A DNA stretch of 37,668 nucleotides from Protostelium mycophagum. Its lineage: Eukaryota; Evosea; Variosea; Protosteliida; Protosteliaceae. The stretch's first letter is position 1; the number at the start of each line of letters is the position of its first letter. The notes beneath the pieces were generated by a model. The model saw nothing but the letters and a program-made list of their open reading frames with translations. It had not been told where the DNA came from and did no database searches. Of this stretch, positions 22,478-33,912 are shown piece by piece. The position numbers and the translations under genes were made by a program. The stretch lies in assembly GCA_002081555.1 (NCBI GenBank), contig MZNV01002697.1, forward strand, positions 1 to 37,668, read 5' to 3'.

Positions 22478-25400
22478 CTACTTCTTTTTTTGATTCAACT
22501 TGTCCCTCCAAATATTGGCATCTCTGTATGCTGTGGCTTGTACGTCCTTCGGCTTCTGACCTCTTGACTGTTGCACTGCTGCGCGATTTCAATTTTTATC
22601 GCATCGTAAAGACATGCAGCAAAGATGCAAGTCGTCAAAGACATGCAGCAGAGATGCTGACTGCGGCTTGGCCGCCATCCACAAAATGATGTGGGTGATG
22701 ATGCGAATCCATGCAGATGGATCTCACCTCCATACTGTTGTTTCCTTGATGAAGGAGGCTTGAATTGCTGGGTCCTCTTTGGCTTTGGTGCACCAGACTT
22801 TGACGCTTTATGTGGCACCCGCACGGAAAGTGCCGCTTTAGACTGTTCCTCCGCCTTCTCCCTGAGCGAGGCAAGCCTCGCCTCTTCCTTCTCTCTGCGA
22901 AATTTTTCCTTCATGAGCTGGGCGCTGTTCATTGGGGCGGCTGGCTGTGAAATTTCAGTGAAATTTCGGGGTCACATGACCCCACCAGCTGTGTGGGGGT
23001 GTCCATTCCGTCATCTGATGTCTTGTTTTCGTCAGTGCTGTTCTCTCTGTCTGATTTCTGTACATAATCAGCGTTGTAGATGGAATATTCACTCGCATTT
23101 TCCTCAATCATGACGAGGTTGTCGTCACTCTGTGCACTGTCAGATTTGCCCTGTCCTGTACAATATCAAATCTGCGAATGCGAATGCGAAGCAAAAAATC
23201 ACCCTGCTTTGCAAAAAGGGCGGAGAGGGGTTCGTCGTCACTTGACAGCAAACCCTGTGCCTGAACTGGCGTCTGTGTAGACAGATCTGGGGAGTCAGTC
23301 AGGTGCCAATTTGAATGGTGAATCTTTGAGTGTTTTTGTTGCCAACCAAACGCTTCTGTTCGTTTTGTCCTGCCGCAAAGATGCATTCGTCCGGTGATCC
23401 TATGCGTATTTTTGGTGCCGGCAAAGTCGTCACCCAAAGATATATTTTCTGCACATATTTTTCTGCAAATCACCAAAAAGCATGCGAAAACCCTATCAAT
23501 TGATCTTTGTTGCAAAATCGCAAACACAAAGACTCTTACTTTGGGAAGTGTCCACTTGCATCGTGTCGGCTGTCTCTGATCTCGGCCGTTTGAACGCCAC
23601 ATCATCAGAATCTTCCGTGATTTTTCTCTTTGTTGCTATGGTGACAGGTCTGGCTTCTGTGACTTTCAGACGATAAGAAACGAGACAGAAGGCGGTAAGT
23701 TACCGTGAGATCGATCTGCCTGGGGGGACGGTGGGGTCGGCCTCTCCTGGGAGCTCCTCACATTCTCTGAAATTTCTCAGAATCTTCTTGGACAGAAATA
23801 CACTCACTGATGGAGGGGACATCATTAGATCTCTCATTAGATCGGACATCAGCATCCCGTCGCTCGTGATTGTATCTGGTCGTCTCATTACGATCATTCT
23901 GCCTCTGGTGATCATGCCTCTGGGGATCATGCCTCTGGTGATTATGATCATTGTGTCTGTGTTGCCCTTCTGTTCTATTCTGATCTCTTCTCTGATTGGG
24001 ATCATTTCGTTGATGATTGGATCTTAATAATGACTCTCCCTTCTTCTGATCGATGCATTCTGTGAATCTGATGTGGTTAGACATGCAGATGTCATATAGT
24101 GTGGTGTCATCTGGTACTCACTGCCTGGGATCTTTGATGTCATATAAAACTTGCCGAGATATCGCATCATCAATCAACCTCCCCCAGAACTCATCCACTT
24201 TCAACGATCTACAACATCTCAATTCTTCCGGCACAATCATTCGTTCCGTCCCAATATTTCGTGCCAACAGAAACTTCACCTCTCATTTCCGATGATGAAG
24301 AGACCTAATCGAGGCCTCGTGATGGCGACATTCATTCTCCTGACATCAGACACAAACCCGATGCCTCTTCTTTCGGAAGCTCTGACGCAGCTAAACAAAA
24401 TGATATCTTTCTCTCTTCCTTGAAATCCATCTACAGTACCGAACTCCACCTGAGATTTCGATGAGTTTTCTCGGCAAAATCCGTGAAATTTCGTACCTTT
24501 TGTTTTATACTCATGCCGAATTGTTTGATGAAAACCTTTTCTAGTTCTCGGATTTGTAATTTGTAGGGTGTGATGACACCGACTTTCCCCTCTATACTTG
24601 GTCCACTGTACTTGCGTATCAACAGATACACTCTTAACGCGAATTCAGCCTGTGAGATTCAATTGAAATTTCGCGGGAATCTCATTTTTACTATACACTA
24701 GAATTTTCCAAGAAAAATAAGCGTAAAGTTTCATTTTAATAAAACAAAATCACCTCAGCCGTATTGATATAGGACTTATTCACAGATTGCTCCTGACTCA
24801 CAACATTGAAAAACGCGTACGGACCCAGCGCATTATTGCAGAATCCGCTGCTGTATTTTGACACATTCTCCCCGTCAATCAGCTTGTCACCATAGAATTG
24901 TCTGACATGTGTCAGTCACGTGTCAGATGTCAGTTTTTCGTACTTGGATGGGAATATTCTGATTTCTTTGTGCATACGGTATTGTGTGGTCAGCATGTTG
25001 ACCTGAAATTATTGAATATTTTGGCTGTCTACAACGAGGATTTTTGTGTTGAGTTGTAGATGTGGCACTATGATGATTTTATCCGCATTCACCAGCAAAA
25101 ACAATACGTAATTCAAGGCGATCTACAACTCACCTTGTGTGTTTGGTCAAAAATTCTCTGAAAAAGAGATTGTGTGTATTTATATTCTTTAGCATTCTTC
25201 GAAATCACCTGTACACCGTTACACCGAATTCAAAATTCAAAAACCCACCGTGGCGGGAAGTTGTGCCGGGTCCCCCACCAGTACGCACGTTCTACAACCG
25301 TGTCTCAGCGGAATTAAAGTGGAAATTTCGACGGTTTGTGCGGCTTCATCTACAATGACGGTGTCAAACCCGCAGTTCAAGAGGTTCATTGTGTCAGATC

Positions 25401-28400
25401 CAGCGCCGGAGAGTGTGCAGAGGACTACAGCTGCGGAGTTGAGGATATTTCTCGGAATATTCTTGGTGATGCTCTCCAGGTTCTGCAGAACGGTCAGAGA
25501 TTTCAGTGAGAACTCTCACAAGGCGTAATGATTACATCGTTGTAGACCGCACTATTTCGCTGAATTTTCAGATATTTTTTTGTGAGCAGGACAGTGCGGC
25601 TTTGCCGTTGTCAAATCATTTAAATACGATCGTCAAGAGGTTTCAAATCCATTTGTGATCTGTATCTGCAGCTCTGTCGCACAAAAGTATTTCATCCGAA
25701 ATACCCAAACACAAATCCAGAGAAGACGTACAGGATAAACGTGTAATCAGACGACATAAATTACATTCCACAACATAAATTCGTCTAATTACAGTTTCAT
25801 CCAGTACCAAAATCATATTTGCGGCTTTGCCGCACGAAAGAAACACCAACAAATCCAGAAGCACATCCGTGCGGCTTTACCGTACACTAGATATTTTCCA
25901 AAACATAAGTCCAGTAAAACAATGAGCTGTCATCCACTTTCAGCATCTATTACCAACACAAACTCAGAAAGGCCCCACCTGTGCGGCATAGAGGTGCGGC
26001 TTTGCCGCCGAAAGAAACACCAACATATCCAGAAGAGTCACATCCGTGCGGCTTTGCCGCACACTAGATATTTTCCAAAACAATGAGCTATCGTCCACTT
26101 TCAATTGCATCTATTACCAACACAAACTCAGAAAAGCCCCGTTTGTACGGCATAGAGGTGCGGCTTTGCCGCCCACAAAATACAAACATAAACCCAGTAA
26201 AACAAATATAGCACACATAATACTCACAGTAGATATCGACTTTTGCTTCGTGTTGACCGGATCCCATTTTTGGTTCAGTGTGCTCATATTTCTCTTAAGC
26301 TCGGAAATTCGACGAGTTTTCGCCTGGATTTCATCGTGTTTTCCATGGCCAGCGATGAGATGGTCCAATGAAGCTTCGGTGCTCTTTATCTCTTCTTTGA
26401 TGTGAGCGACATCAGTCCTGATCTGACGTAATTCTGACAGATGTCAATTTGACGTTCTACAACAGAGTAGATGGCTGATTATTACATCTCATTGTGTATT
26501 TGGGGCTTTCAAGAATAATGGTTACATTATGTATGATTTTACTGAGGCAATATTTACATATTTCTTCAACAGAATGTTGATTTCTATTGAAAATAACTTA
26601 AATATAATTTGATTTATAATATTAAAAAGTTAAATACTCACTCTCCCGACTCTCCTCCATCTCCATCTTAGACTTGTGTATCATTCCTGAATATTATCAG
26701 AAAATCCACCGAAAATTCCTGGAAAATTCCTGGAAAATTCACCTTCTGGGTCGTTCATCGTCTTGTTCTTCAGTTCTTCCAGAGAAATCATTTTCACATC
26801 AGGATGCATGGTCTCTACCGCACCAAGTCTTACTAAGGAGGGTGTGTACTTCTGCCCGCTCCTGTCAAAAAGACCTGTACATCTGTCAGAAATCGTCTTG
26901 GAAGTAGACACCGATTGTAGAATCACAATAATAGTAATAAAATTTTTCATTTGGAAATTTTTGACAAATATTTTGTTTGTAATTGTGATTGATCAGTCAC
27001 GCGCCAGAAAATCTTTTCAAAATTTGAATTGTGACGTTTTGACTTTGTTGTCGTCGCTTTTATTTGAAGATCCGCAGCAAATCACCGACAAAATGCACAA
27101 AAACAATGGTTGCATCTTTCTGGCAAAACCGTTACAATACACATCTGCTGCAGCGCCCAAGACTAAATACAACTGTACCAATATCTCACTTTATCAAAAT
27201 TCACAAAATAACCTAATAATAACAGTAAAGCACTGTCAAAGCACTGACAATGTACACAAAATACAAGCCGGCTTTGCCGCAAAACAGACACATAACTCTG
27301 TCTCTTTACACCAGAAACGCGAAGACATCCGGGAAATAAAACCCACTTACCGTCTCTGATCAACCTGATCGCGATCTCATCGACAGCAGCATTAGAGGGT
27401 GCGCACACCAGTATGTGATTCTGCGATTTCAACATCGCATTAGACACTTTCGGGTCAGTCATCGTTTGTGGTTTAGGCGTATTGCACAGCAACACTGAGA
27501 TGAGTCCACAAATCGTCTTGGTCTTTCCGGTCCCAGGCGGACCCTGTAATAATACGAACCCTGATGAGAGATGAGTGAAATTTCGCGTGGATTTCGGTGA
27601 GATGAAGATTCTGCTGACCTTTCTTGGACGCGGCCGTCTCGATCGCGTTCAATTGAGATGGGTTATAACCTTCGTTCTTTAGGGGCTCTAAGGTGATGTT
27701 TTGGTTGTTACTCTGTTTACGTGAATAAATAGTTTTGAAAATTGGAAAATTCACGGTTGTGCAGATATGCAGCATAGATGTGATATTCTAATTTGATGTG
27801 AAAGTATCTGCAATATTATATGGTAGTATCGCTTCGAGATCTGCAGCTTTGCTGCAAGGAAAAGCGCAGATCTATAGCTGCAGAGACGGATTAACACACT
27901 CGATGTGGCATTATAATTCAATTTAATTTGATGTGGAAATATCTGGATATTTCAAAATAACTGCGTGAGTGACAATTCCTGATGTGGTGCGCTCATATAT
28001 ACAGCAGCCTGTTATCACATCTGACAGATCACGTGACCCGACCCACCTGGTCCACGGTGTTTTTTGACGGGTCCAGTACCATCGGAAGTAGCGGGATATT
28101 GTTCATTCCCATCAACGCGATGTACTCTCGATTGGATGTGATGAGGTTGCCGACCCTCTTCACTGACCATTTAGACTTGAGAGAAAATAATGAGGTCACT
28201 TCTTTTCGCGTTTGGACGAAGCATCGGAGTTTGATGACGTCATTGCTGATCTGGGAGGGGTGAATCTTCATGTGAAAGACTTTCTGTCTTAAACGTTTCT
28301 TAGTAAGACATTTTGAGTCTTTTTGATGTTTTGAAAGTGTTTAAATCCGTCATGAATTTCCATCATGATGGTTTAAGAACATCATGATGGTTTGATGATT

Positions 28401-31400
28401 ACCTCTTCTCGCTTATGGTCCAATGGCTCCACCCTGGCCAGAGTGTGTGTACCGACCTTCTCGTTATTCTCCGGAAGGCTCCTTGTCATCAACAGCAACT
28501 CGTCAGTCCTGCATCTTGTGAACAATTGAAGCGGTTTTGCAATTCTGCGGTTGCATTGACAGAATACAATCTGATTGAATAATAATTTATTATGTTTGAA
28601 TAAATGACAGTCTACAGCGTTGTAGAGCTTTAAGAAAATCGAAATGTCCGAAATGATTTGAATCCTTTATATTTTGTGAAAATGAATGAATCTACAGTGT
28701 TGTAGTGCGTGAGAAACGAAAAATCGAATTGTCAATGAAATTTTACCGAGTCTTGATCACATGCTCCAGGTCACCTTTACACTCCAATATGTAAAAGTCT
28801 CCTTGTCTGGAAATCTTGTCGATTTCGAGAGACCAAAATTTTGAGACGCTCTCCTCCTTCTCCTGTTGTAGAGCTGACCGCAACTCCTCCAACAGCAGGG
28901 GGCGAAAAGTCGACACGTAATCTTCGCATGTCGCGAATTTTCCTTCGATTTTCTTGAGCTGAAATTTCTGGGTCAATTTCTCGGAATCGAGCAAGTTGTA
29001 GTCCCAATCTAAAATTTCCCGCCAAAAAGGCTCGAGGGACGGAGGTTCGGCATCCCGTCTTTCCCGCGCTAGAGCGCGTTTTTGGGCGAGTGCCGCTGAT
29101 GCGATATTCCCGTCCCCTAGGATACGTCAAGCCACAATTATATTGAATAAAAATATATTCTAATTATCTAATTGTGAGAATATAATGACTTTTTCGAAAA
29201 GTTGGAAGCACTTTCTTTACTCCTTATATGGATGGCTCTGCCACACTGGACAGAACGAATCAACATTGCATCTTGGACTGATGTATCGATGAATCGGCAA
29301 TACAGACGAAATATGTCTTGATCTTTCTGAGAGCCGCAAAACATTGCAGCAGCCTCACAATGGATCATATCCAGAGCAAATAAACATCCCGCCGAAGCGG
29401 CAAACCCTATGAACTCTTTCTTTACGTACGAACCGCAGCAGAGCTGCAACACAGCTCCACACCAGGAGTATTGTGATCTATTTTTAGAACTCACCGATCA
29501 TGACAATACTTCTGGGTGGCTTCGCCTTTTGCTTCTCTCTATACTCTTTCACTGCGAGATCGGCTGACATCTCTTCCATGATATCATTACTCAGATACTC
29601 GCCTTCACTCTCCACGTCCGAATCTACATCGTCTCAATTATTTGTGACGATCTACAACGAGGTAATATATATCCACTCCTCTTGCGATGTTGATTACCGT
29701 GAATAGGTGAGATTTTATGATTTGATTGGAAGAAATGATTAATTAACGCGAAAAGTCGCGGTACACAACCGTGGAATTGTAGATATAGAATTCTACTAAT
29801 TGGACAATATCGATTATCACATACAACAAATAATTGTCTGATGCATAAATTCACAAAAAACTTACCAGCTTGTGGCTGCTCGGAGATGACGATTGGCGCT
29901 GGTTGAGTAGAAACGGTGACTGGATTCTCCCTGACATTTCCTTGAATCTTCTGCGTGGGAGCCTTGTCCTCATCATCATCGTCTACAAACACCGGTGTAG
30001 ATCTCCACTGTTTTGACACCTCATCCATGCACGACCGGAGATTCTTTTTATCCGCATCTGGATAGTCATCTGTCCCATAATCAATTCTTCATTCCCTCAA
30101 AAATAAATGAGATTTCCCAGTCCCTCACCGAAAGGGATCACCACCTTGTGCTTATTGCATTCCCTGAGAATGACACACACGAGCTCCCTCCACTTGGTTA
30201 GAGTCTGGGAATTGTGGCATCCTAGTAGATGGTAGATCCACTGTGGGTGGTTCTCGATTATGCTGGGTACAAAGTTGGAGGTGTCTTCTACGTCCCTTTG
30301 TGAGTCGTCTAGCAATACCCCCTTCTCTGCGGATCTCTCCATCTGAAAGTCTCAAAATGTGTTTTATTTATAGAACTGGTTGTAGATGGGGAAACGAAAG
30401 TTGGAGAAATTTACCTTCTGTTTTAATCTGGTTGGGTAAGATAGTACGGCGAATGTGCCGAATAATTGAGACATCATATTGAATAACGATGACATCGTAG
30501 TACTATACTCCTTGTGTGCCAGGAATTTCTGTGGAATTTCAGTGCCCGCCTTTTGTGTTTCTAACACGGAATATTTGATGAATTTGCAATGACAAATCGC
30601 AAGAAGCATGATACACCTCATTATGGGTGTGCGTACGAGCTACCAACATTGACAAGTCCCAAAGAGAAGGTACAGAGTGTTTTGTTCCAATGCTTTTCCG
30701 CAAAGATGTATTCTTTCCTGCATTTCTGGTGTCTGCGTCGCAAACACAAAACAGTTTCCACTTTCCATTTACACATGCACCGTAATTTGTTTTGCTTTGA
30801 CGCAAAGATGCGTGCATCTGTAGCTTTCTGCTCCTTCTGGGGTACACATGACACACTCCACATTCGAATATTCACACAAACCGTCACCTTATTGTCAGCC
30901 ATGGTTCTCTCGCATAATACCCAGCAATATTTGAGCAGGGTAGATAAGGCAGAAGCTATCTTTTCATTCTTGGTATCTCTCACTCTCGGTAGCAGATCGG
31001 CCATTCCGTTGAATAAATTCGGTAGAAAAGTAAAAATCGTGACGGATTGTAGATGAAGGAGTTCCTTGAGACATCTCAAGAGACCTTCGTACAGAGTCAA
31101 GCGTTCTGCTGAACCTCGCAAGACTTGTTGCACGGTGTGGTTGTAACTGTAGCGGTCGGAATTTGAATTTTGAATGTGGCGGGAAAAGTTACCGTTGACA
31201 TTGTTGGGTTAAGATATCATTTGTGGCGGGATTTGTGATGAGATAAAACAAGCACTCGTTCACACTTGAAACTGCTCCGAAAATTCTGGGAATTTCTACC
31301 GTCCGGAGAAAATTCTTGAAACCGGAAAAATATCTGTAGGTCTGGTCATCTACAACACTGTAGAATCGATAAAACATACGCTTCTAAAACACCAGTCAGT

Positions 31401-33912
31401 GTTCCTCTCGAGAATATAGTCTTGACTGTCGGTGCTGCGCTGTGCGGAGAAACCACCGTCAGACCCAAAGAACAGTGTGCTATAAATAGAACATATTGAG
31501 CCCAGGTTGGCATGGATTTGGGCTGACTATTTGGAGGTAACACCGCATTGAAAAGCGGGCGCGGCCAGTCGTTATACTCCTTCTGGTTCTCTGGTAGAAT
31601 GTCAAAAACACGTCAAAACTGACAGCGTCATTTTGACAGATGTGACATACCCGGCCATGGATCTACATTATCGCTCCTCTGTTTATTCTGCAGTCTCCGC
31701 AGTGTCCCAATAGCATCATAATAAATACATTTGAACGCAGACTCCAAACTCTGATGACGTCAGTACATATCACGTGACCATTGTAGACGTGACTCACCGA
31801 AGACACTGCCGGCCTACTCGAAGTCATCAATTCAATCAACTTGGCGACCCAACGTGACGCCTCTCGCACCACAACGGTTCTCTGAGTTAAAACTCCGAAG
31901 AATAATTCGATCTGTTGAAAAACGGCCACGTTAACTGCCGTGTTAGGATGTTCCACAAGTTCCAACAGTTTGTTGAAACAGTTTATGAACTGGGAAACTG
32001 CGGAATTTCAGTGAGATTTCGGAGGAATCTGGCGGAAAACTGGTGGAAAATTCACCATCGAGGTCGTCGACTGTGCGAAAAAATTCTTTGAGTGTGAAGA
32101 TGGAGCATCTCAACGGCCTCTCGTCCTTTGCTTCTCCGGAAAAATCTTTGATGAGTTGTTTTAAGACATCTTCAGGTGATGTCTTCACCAAGTCCCAAAG
32201 TCTCTGTCCTGTAATTTTTTAAAAGACTTTATTTCATTTTATTTTTAGACGTTTTCTGAAATACTATAAAAAATTAAAAAATATTTTACGCATCTACAAC
32301 GGTGTAGATCTCACCTAGCGAGTCCAGAATATTGCGCATAAACATGTGACACTGCCAAAACACCTCGGGGTCGTTCAAATTCCTCACGATGATGTCCAGT
32401 AGTGCTGGATGCTCTGCCATCAGGCCCGACTCCAACATATTCTTGGATAATTGTTTGAAGAATGTGTGGAAGGCCTGAACAATCAGTAGGATATTATGGG
32501 TTGTGGTGATGAGGTGCATCGTCCATAGAAACTGGACGATGCAGGACAACAAAAATGGTGGACTTTTTTTTCAAATGATTTTTAGAAAAATATATTATTC
32601 AACAAAATTACAATAAAGGTTTCTTGTATTCTTCAAACTGTGCCAGAGGATAGTGAAAATCACAACACTTGGAAATATTATTGTTCAGTGAGATGGAAGA
32701 AACATACCGTCCAAAATTGCTGTTTAGTACATTTCACCGTGCCCTTCTGTACTAAAACGTTCCAATCCTTTGTACCCATGACCTATCAGTGTCAATGGAC
32801 TTGTAGATTGCGAAAGATAAGTATTCAACGTTCATAAAACTCCAGAGATCTATCAATGGATTTGGGATATACTCTGCGGTTATAACCGCAAGAAAATGCG
32901 GTAGGGAACCGTGTTCCCTAAAAAGGTGGAAATTGGTACCATCTCACTGATGATGCAGAAAAACACAACAACAAAAAATTCTCAAAGACCTCTAATGAAT
33001 AAGCGATGAATGAAGACAATGAGAGGAGATGATCCATGTCTTGGATCGTCCCAATCGACTCCACGATGTTCTTTGCAAAGGACCTGACAGGTGCCTGTCA
33101 ATATGTCAATCGTGTCACTTTGACATTTTGAAGTACCTCTTTGTGATATAGCAGATCATAGGCTCCAAGTAGAATGAATTTCTCTTCCGTATTTAGAATC
33201 TGAAACCTTTAAAACCAAAAATTCACAGAAAATGAAATAAATTCACAGAAAATCAAATCAATTCCCAAAAATAAAATAATTATTTATGGAGTCACCTCAT
33301 TAGATTCCACATTCGTGTGATGAGCTAGTGATTTATATATGATCTCGTTTCTGATGAAAAATCTGTCTGCTAATATCTCGAATAGGACATGGTTCTTCTC
33401 TTCATCCTCCGTCTCCATCAATGATCTCTCCACCCTCCTGATGTCTTTATCTTGTAATGAAGTCTCAAAATTTCTCTTTGATTCGGGGGTGTAATGATCA
33501 TTTTCACGAGCGAAGAATCGCCTGCTCTCTTTATGATAAAGATATATACTGTGGTGGTGAGAAGAGGGCCTGACTGGTGCGTGACCTCACCATGTTCTGC
33601 AACGAAGGAGATCACAACTGAGTTTGTAATCTAAGGTGCTTAAGAGGGGAGATAATGGTGGATCTGCATCGAGAAATTGTAGAAAGAAGAACAATTCTCT
33701 CATAATACGGCCGTGATGACACCAGATGTGAGACACGTTCTTCTGTGCAAGAAAATTAAGGGCATATGTATAAAAGGTCTGTCTTCTCTCATTGTTGACT
33801 TCTGAATGTCGTCAGGTCACCATTGATTATAATGTTCACCTTCCGCCTTATCTTCTAAGGGGATCAAGAGATCAAAAAATTCTTCAGAGAATTGTGGTCG
33901 CTCTGACATCAT
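22478..33912 (-). CDS. SEN1: SEN1/senataxin-type superfamily 1B helicase, 38 exons
   Basis: Predicted 1946 aa. Sen1/senataxin is a nuclear RNA/DNA helicase that terminates RNA polymerase II transcription and removes R-loops. The N-terminal 650 aa are helical and fit the SEN1 N-terminal domain; an acidic linker ([24 protein letters not shown]) follows. Helicase motifs: [10 protein letters not shown], Walker [11 protein letters not shown] (about 1131), [23 protein letters not shown] (about 1367), [15 protein letters not shown] (about 1431), [19 protein letters not shown] and [19 protein letters not shown] (about 1585). A His/Asn/Asp/Arg-rich stretch and a basic tail (DKLNQQKKK-like) end it. Exons: 33912-33840, 33801-33604, 33528-33296, 33199-33137, 33094-32990, 32474-32315, 32208-32056, 31997-31798, 31750-31651, 31590-31380, 31333-31193, 31146-30888, 30528-30415, 30342-30129, 30069-29866, 29632-29495, 29116-28747, 28508-28403, 28283-28047, 27712-27619, 27560-27351, 26874-26743, 26686-26642, 26433-26228, 25482-25249, 25208-25134, 25002-24944, 24901-24754, 24649-24497, 24449-24280, 24208-24122, 24067-23808, 23715-23704, 23662-23540, 23286-23203, 23155-22986, 22944-22728, 22560-22478. 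The start and the 12-nt exon at 23704-23715 are tentative. Confidence 0.92.
25003..25133 (-). other. SEN1 intron with TCTACAAC...GTTGTAGA stem
   Basis: Contains TCTACAAC at 25028-25035 and GTTGTAGA at 25053-25060, exact reverse complements around a 17-nt loop. A further half site lies next to the 5' splice site (GTGAGTTGTAGATC). It is the clearest long-loop version of the intronic palindrome. Confidence 0.7.
25483..26227 (-). other. 745-nt SEN1 intron filled by a tandem repeat
   Basis: The longest intron in the window, in a gene where many introns are about 40-60 nt. Positions 25821-26174 are tandem repeat units; the 5' third also has GTGCGGCTTTGCCG at 25594-25607. Splice ends are ordinary (GTGAG...TTCTGCAG), and the flanking helicase exons continue in frame, so the intron appears functional. 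Confidence 0.75.
25821..26174. repeat. Tandem repeat of about 175 and 164 bp plus partial third unit
   Basis: Units start with GCGGCTTTGCCGC followed by (A)CGAAAGAAACACCAACA at 25821 and 25996; a third start lies at 26160. Each unit also carries, internally, CATCCGTGCGG-CTTT(G/A)CCG and ACACTAGATATTTTCC, and near its end CTATTACCAACACAAACTCA. The 17-bp near-palindrome GTGCGGCTTTGCCGCAC at 26046-26062 is the core. Units differ by several substitutions and small gaps, so the array is not very recent. Confidence 0.8.
26875..27350 (-). other. 476-nt SEN1 intron with relic repeat core
   Basis: Long intron between the Walker A exon and the next helicase exon. It contains CCGGCTTTGCCGC at 27268-27280, related to the tandem-repeat core. 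The plus-strand open frame across it (26763-27359) is antisense and spans exon and intron, so it is not a gene. Confidence 0.6.
28509..28746 (-). other. SEN1 intron with two copies of the TCTACA(A/G)CG palindrome
   Basis: 238 nt. TCTACAGCGTTGTAGA at 28611-28626 and TCTACAGTGTTGTAGT at 28691-28706 lie 80 bp apart in the same orientation. Both are 14-15/16 matches to the consensus palindrome. Confidence 0.7.
29117..29494 (-). other. 378-nt SEN1 intron, no clear element
   Basis: Long intron with scattered GCAGC and CCGC runs (for example CCGCAGCAGAGCTGCAA near 29431) that loosely recall the GCGGCTTTGCCGC family. No reading frame worth calling; one minus-strand frame crosses it without protein features. 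Confidence 0.5.
29739..29773 (+). repeat. TTAATTAACGC element in a SEN1 intron
   Basis: TTAATTAACGCGAAAAGTCG followed by CGGTACACAACCGTG. It is related to 13028-13061 in the TMCO4-like gene and in the same window orientation, which puts it in opposite orientation relative to the host genes. It lies in the 233-nt intron 29633-29865. Confidence 0.55.
30529..30887 (-). other. 359-nt SEN1 intron with CGCAAAGATG motifs
   Basis: Contains CCGCAAAGATG near 30698 and CGCAAAGATGCG near 30801, with CGCAAACACAAA near 30739. Similar strings occur in another SEN1 intron, 23287-23539 (CCGCAAAGATGCA, CGCAAACACAAAG). The large plus-strand frame 30589-31056 is antisense to this intron and exon 12 and is rejected as a gene. 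Confidence 0.55.
31349..31364. repeat. Intronic palindrome TCTACAACACTGTAGA (SEN1)
   Basis: 14/16 copy in the 46-nt intron 31334-31379, where it makes up a third of the intron. Confidence 0.65.
32293..32308. repeat. Intronic palindrome TCTACAACGGTGTAGA (SEN1)
   Basis: 15/16 copy immediately inside the 5' splice site of intron 32209-32314 (minus strand GTGAGATCTACACCG). Confidence 0.65.
32475..32989 (-). other. 515-nt SEN1 intron with three perfect hairpins
   Basis: Contains GCATCGTCCA-7 nt-TGGACGATGC at 32516-32542 (10-bp perfect stem), the 16-bp palindrome TGCGGTTATAACCGCA at 32875-32890, and TAGGGAAC-CGT-GTTCCCTA at 32902-32920 (8-bp stem). It has no coding capacity; the flanking exons join in phase 0. 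The hairpins near both ends suggest an inserted element, but no target-site duplication is clear. Confidence 0.6.

Noticed and set aside
23731-24027. Hydrophobic plus-strand frame resembling membrane segments
   Set aside because: Exact antisense of the His/Asn/Asp-rich SEN1 exon; hydrophobicity is a by-product of GAT/CAT-rich codons read backwards.
25821-26174. Repeat array considered as CRISPR
   Set aside because: Units are long, adjacent and without regular unique spacers, and the setting is a eukaryotic intron.
29982-30001. TCTACAAACACCGGTGTAGA as another intronic palindrome
   Set aside because: It lies inside SEN1 exon 29866-30069 and encodes [10 protein letters not shown], so it is not evidence for an intronic element.
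30589-31056. 155-codon plus-strand open frame
   Set aside because: Antisense to SEN1 exon 30888-31146 and the intron next to it; the minus strand there encodes a frame-consistent helical exon, and the plus-strand product has no recognisable features.
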